Source: Limisoma sp963590405 (lineage in GTDB: Bacteria > Bacteroidota > Bacteroidia > Bacteroidales > Muribaculaceae). From it: 34,164 nt of DNA. Positions 31,673 through 34,164 of the stretch are shown piece by piece. Positions within the stretch are counted from its first letter, which is position 1. Every line of letters begins with the position of its first letter. A program made the translations under genes and the position numbers. Where the stretch lies: assembly GCA_963590405.1 (NCBI GenBank), contig CAVAPE010000017.1, positions 1-34,164 on the forward strand, written 5' to 3'. The notes beneath the pieces were generated by a model that was not told the origin of the DNA, ran no database searches, and saw nothing but the letters and a program-made list of their open reading frames with translations.

Positions 31673-32632
31673 TTAGAACATTACTTCGCTGAAATAGCGC
31701 GCCATTAGCGCTCCGTCGCGCCAGTTGGTGCATTCGTCAGCCTCTATGTGGCGCGATTCCTGCAGAATCATCTTGGCAATGTTGGCGCCGGCACCGATGG
31801 AGCACACCACGCCTCCGCCGAGACGCGGGTTGATTTCCATGAGCAGATAGCGGTCGGTTGCGAGGTCGTGGAGGAACTGCAGTGTTATGGGGCCGCTGAA
31901 GGGTATGGCGTTGAGGATTTCTACCGACTGCGCAATCAGTTGCGGTATGCGGCAGGTCTGCGAGCGGTCCACTTCGCCGCCCGAAGTGGATATGCGCAGG
32001 CGCGGCACGATGCACTTTATCTTGTTGTTGAACGTTGATACGTAGCAGTCAACGGTGTATTCCTCGCAGTCGGCGATATATTCCTGAATAAGGTAGTCGC
32101 CGATATTTTCCACAGCATCCACGTCGGCTTGCGAATGGGCTATGATGATGCCCTTCGACGCTGACCCCTCGCGGGGCTTGAGGATGGCAGGGAAGTGGCA
32201 GTTGTCGGGCGCATAGGTGGCTGGGATGGCGAAGCCCAAGTTGGCAAACAGGCTTGCGGCAATGGCTTTGTTAAACATAGCGTGCGCCACGTCGTATCCC
32301 GACACGGGTATGAATGGGATGTTGAAATCGGTGCATCTGATTCGGAGATTCAACTCTGAGCAGATTTCGATTGCGCCGTCGACAAACGGCAACACGATGT
32401 CAATATTGTATTCGCGGATTGTTTCCAACAGCCGCTCCACTGCGTTGTCGTCGCGCCATCGCGGACCGGGCACAACCGTGCCGACGCAGGCAATGGGCAC
32501 CGTGTCGATAATCTCAGAACTGAGAATGCGCACGTCGTACCCCATTTCGTCGCCGGCGGCAATGAAATGCTTCGCAAGCGACACCCGCTTGGCTCCGCCG
32601 AGCATCAGGATGGTAATGACAGGGCGGCTCAT
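31673..32632 (-). CDS. ATP-grasp enzyme of the nonulosonate module
   Basis: 319 residues. An N-terminal Rossmann-like domain (about 1-115) precedes an ATP-grasp fold with Lys152 (ILKPREG), the glycine/serine loop SASKG (157-161) and the Mg-binding EINPRLGGG (266-274). Such enzymes join a carboxylate to an amine or similar nucleophile through an acyl phosphate. Its start overlaps the LegB-like stop by 4 nt (ATGA), so translation is coupled. The substrate is unknown; attaching an amino acid or another carboxylate to an amino-sugar precursor is an inference from context. Carbamoyl-phosphate-synthase-like annotation would be misleading. Confidence 0.82.
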   Translation of the reverse strand: MSRPVITILMLGGAKRVSLAKHFIAAGDEMGYDVRILSSEIIDTVPIACVGTVVPGPRWRDDNAVERLLETIREYNIDIVLPFVDGAIEICSELNLRIRCTDFNIPFIPVSGYDVAHAMFNKAIAASLFANLGFAIPATYAPDNCHFPAILKPREGSASKGIIIAHSQADVDAVENIGDYLIQEYIADCEEYTVDCYVSTFNNKIKCIVPRLRISTSGGEVDRSQTCRIPQLIAQSVEILNAIPFSGPITLQFLHDLATDRYLLMEINPRLGGGVVCSIGAGANIAKMILQESRHIEADECTNWRDGALMARYFSEVMF

Positions 32633-33606
32633 CGGTTGTAGATATTGTATTTGTACTTAGCCAAATTCTTGGGGTCGGAAAACCATTCGATGGTTTCCTT
32701 CAGTCCGTCGGCAAGCGAATATTTCGGACGCCAGTCGGTGAGGCTGCAAATCTTCGTGTTGTCGCCGAAGAGGCGGAACACCTCCGAGTTTTTCGGGCGT
32801 ATGCGCTCTGGGTCCTGCACCCATTCGATGTCGGCGCCCATCAGTTCGGCGATGAGTTTCAGCGTGTCGGCCATCGAAATCTCGCTCTTGCTGCAGATGT
32901 TGATTTCCTGCCCCTCGATGCCCGGCGCTTTCGCCAGGGCGATAAATCCGCGGCAGGTGTCCTTCACGAAGTTGAAGTCGCGCGTAGGCGTGAGGTCGCC
33001 CACCTTGATTTGCTTCACCCCGTTGGCAATCTGAGTGATGATGGTAGGGATGATGGCGCGGGCAGACTGGCGCGGGCCGTAGGTGTTGAACGGACGGGCG
33101 ATGACCACCGGCAGCGAGAATGCGTTGTAGAAACTCTCGGCAATGGCATCAGCGCCGATCTTGGTGGCGGAGTAGGGCGATTGTGGCTGCTTCGGGTGCT
33201 TCTCGTCGATAGGCACATAGCGCGCCGTGCCGTAGACCTCCGACGTGGAGGTGACCACGAGCCTTTCCACCGTTGCGTCGCGGGCTGCCTGGCAGATGTT
33301 GAGCGTGCCTTTTATGTTGGTGTCCACGTAACTGTCGGGAGCGATGTAACTGTAAGGGATGGCGATGAGTGCGGCGAGATGAAACACCGTGTCGCATCCG
33401 CGCACAGCCTCGCGGCAGAAATTAGGGTCGCGCACGTCGCCGTTGATCACCGTGAGCCCAGGGTGCTTGATGCCCTCAAGCCAACCCCAGTCGTTGAACG
33501 AGTTGTAGACGCTGAGAGCCTTCACCTCGCAACCTTCGGCGAGAAGAGCCTCGGTGAGGTGCGAGCCGATGAAGCCGTCGGCGCCGGTCACTAATACTTT
33601 CTTCAT
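32629..33606 (-). CDS. LegB-like NAD-dependent 4,6-dehydratase
   Basis: 325 residues. Extended SDR with the NAD-binding loop TGADGFIG (7-14), TSTSEVYG (119-126) and catalytic Tyr145-x3-Lys149 (YSATK). The strings YSYIAPDSYVDTNIKGTLN and PRQSARAIIPTIITQI resemble the LegB group, which makes the 4-keto-6-deoxy intermediate of legionaminate synthesis from a nucleotide-activated GlcNAc. Members of neighbouring SDR groups are possible. First gene of the module, 22 nt from its probable transcription start. Confidence 0.85.
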   Translation of the reverse strand: MKKVLVTGADGFIGSHLTEALLAEGCEVKALSVYNSFNDWGWLEGIKHPGLTVINGDVRDPNFCREAVRGCDTVFHLAALIAIPYSYIAPDSYVDTNIKGTLNICQAARDATVERLVVTSTSEVYGTARYVPIDEKHPKQPQSPYSATKIGADAIAESFYNAFSLPVVIARPFNTYGPRQSARAIIPTIITQIANGVKQIKVGDLTPTRDFNFVKDTCRGFIALAKAPGIEGQEINICSKSEISMADTLKLIAELMGADIEWVQDPERIRPKNSEVFRLFGDNTKICSLTDWRPKYSLADGLKETIEWFSDPKNLAKYKYNIYNR

Positions 33607-33634
33607 ATTGTGATGTAGTCTTGTTTTCTGGCAT

Positions 33635-33642
33635 CAAAATTA
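33635..33642 (-). promoter_or_regulatory. -7 box of the nonulosonate module promoter
   Basis: TAATTTTG on the minus strand fits TAnnTTTG; no TTTG is found 19-21 nt upstream, so the promoter is weak or regulated. The rest of 33643-33746 has no gene; it contains a C-run/G-run pair (about 33708-33724) that could fold. Confidence 0.45.
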
Positions 33643-33746
33643 CTAAAATAATCATTATTAAGGCGTAGCCGCCGCCCGAAAATTCCCTCAGCCTCGCTTT
33701 TTCCGCCCCCTTCCGCCGGGGGGTCGCAATTTTTTTAGGGCAAAGT

Positions 33747-33777
33747 GTTGGCAGGTAAAAAAAAGTTTGTACCTTTG
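33747..33777 (+). promoter_or_regulatory. Promoter of the SRP RNA/tRNA-Thr unit
   Basis: GTTG (33747-33750), a 19-nt spacer and TACCTTTG (33770-33777). Transcription should start about 33783, at the first paired base of the SRP RNA. Confidence 0.7.
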
Positions 33778-33782
33778 CAGCC

Positions 33783-33879
33783 GGGTAAGTCCTATACGGC
33801 CAGCTCCTTGTCAACTCCCCCAGGTCTTGACCGAAGCAAGGGTAGCAGGTTGTAGCGGCGCGATGTAGTAAGCTTGCCC
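33783..33879 (+). ncRNA. ffs: Signal recognition particle RNA (small bacterial type)
   Basis: The RNA binds Ffh to target proteins to the membrane. GGGTAAG (33783-33789) pairs with CTTGCCC (33873-33879) to close a single long hairpin of about 97 nt. The apical part (33821-33850) carries CAGGTCTTGACCGAAGCAAGGGTAGCAGGT-like conserved blocks: AGGTC, GACCGAAGC and GTAGCAGG. This is the form seen in Bacteroidetes. It starts right after a strong promoter and runs into a tRNA 4 nt later, so both may share a transcript. Confidence 0.85.
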
Positions 33880-33883
33880 ATCT

Positions 33884-33957
33884 GCCTCTTTAGCTCAGTT
33901 GGCCAGAGCACGTGATTTGTAATCTCGGGGTCGTTGGTTCGAATCCGACAAGAGGCT
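33884..33957 (+). tRNA. tRNA-Thr (anticodon TGT)
   Basis: Acceptor GCCTCTT (33884-33890) pairs with AAGAGGC (33950-33956). D arm GCTCAGTTGGCCAGAGC, anticodon loop TTTGTAA with TGT, T arm GTTGGTTCGAATCCGAC. No encoded CCA. It reads ACA and, with modification, other Thr codons. Confidence 0.94.
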
Positions 33958-33987
33958 CAAAAAAAAGCGAAAAAAGTTGCGCAAAAA

Positions 33988-34019
33988 TTTGGAAGTTTAA
34001 AAATTCCGTCGTACCTTTG
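33988..34019 (+). promoter_or_regulatory. Promoter of tRNA-Pro
   Basis: TTTG (33988-33991), a 20-nt spacer and TACCTTTG (34012-34019) match the consensus, about 29 nt before the mature tRNA. Confidence 0.75.
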
Positions 34020-34048
34020 CATCGCTTTTCCGAAGAACGGAAGACATT

Positions 34049-34123
34049 CGGGGTGTAGCGCAGTCCGGTTAGCGCACCTGCTTTGGGAGCAGGGGGTCCC
34101 AAGTTCGAATCTTGGTACCCCGA
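34049..34123 (+). tRNA. tRNA-Pro (anticodon TGG)
   Basis: Acceptor CGGGGTG (34049-34055) pairs with TACCCCG (34116-34122) with one G-T pair. The anticodon stem CCTGC/GCAGG holds loop TTTGGGA with TGG; the T arm is CCAAGTTCGAATCTTGG. No encoded CCA. Confidence 0.94.
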
Positions 34124-34130
34124 CAAAATG

Positions 34131-34158
34131 AGGCTTGAGCATCGCTCGAGCCTTTTTT
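34131..34158 (+). terminator. Terminator of tRNA-Pro
   Basis: AGGCTTGAGC (34131-34140) pairs with GCTCGAGCCT (34144-34153) around an ATC loop with one G-T pair, followed by T6. Confidence 0.85.
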
Positions 34159-34164
34159 GTTTCC

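Noticed and set aside
33890..34142. Small minus-strand frames with GFEPTTPRL- or GVPRFELGTP-like peptides
   Set aside because: These are classic false translations of antisense tRNA sequence.

Overview
The window reads as a chromosomal segment of a Bacteroidales bacterium, most likely a gut-type member such as Muribaculaceae or Prevotellaceae; the exact family cannot be fixed from the sequence alone. The main evidence is many promoters of the Bacteroidetes type (TTTG, a 19-20 nt gap, then TAnnTTTG), a tmRNA encoding the tag GENNYALAA, proteins with C-terminal tails of the type IX secretion (T9SS) kind, tandem paralogs of the FISUMP type, Walker-type ATPases of the DUF4143 group, and Bacteroidales-type palindromic repeats.

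Layout. 1-1089 (-) is an AAA/DUF4143 ATPase cut by the window edge; a four-copy 23-bp repeat lies upstream of its promoter. 1388-4549 (+) is a polysaccharide export lipoprotein followed by a polysaccharide co-polymerase/BY-kinase. 4550-5126 holds a nested palindromic repeat element and a G-poor stretch. 5127-5525 is ssrA (tmRNA). 5588-9922 (-) is an operon of four secreted FISUMP paralogs arranged as a duplicated pair. 10145-11887 (-) is psd-pssA-small membrane protein (phosphatidylethanolamine synthesis). 11999-13141 (-) is glf. 13264-17526 (+) holds a pseudouridine synthase, pheT and a YebC-family gene. A tRNA-Gln (-) and a frameshifted DUF4143 ATPase (+) follow.

19165-24166 (-) is a second exopolysaccharide control operon: export lipoprotein, BY-kinase with a Tyr-Gly tail, PHP-type tyrosine phosphatase and an SDR epimerase. 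24315-24884 contains a second copy of the palindromic element and a truncated half copy. 24964-30450 (-) is a three-gene operon of large secreted proteins, each made of a different repeated beta module and ending in a T9SS-like tail. 30656-33606 (-) is a three-gene nonulosonate-sugar module (LegB-like dehydratase, ATP-grasp enzyme, NeuB/LegI-like synthase). 33747-34164 (+) holds the SRP RNA, tRNA-Thr and tRNA-Pro.

How it fits together. Much of the window concerns the cell surface: two paralogous export/kinase pairs, Galf and nonulosonate precursor enzymes, phospholipid synthesis, and two operons of exported modular proteins of unknown role. The least explained parts are the duplicated-pair FISUMP operon and the three-gene T9SS-cargo operon, whose promoter has a good -7 box, no -33 box and a 22-bp direct repeat where an activator would be expected to bind. 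No CRISPR array, prophage, transposase or recognisable anti-phage system was seen.
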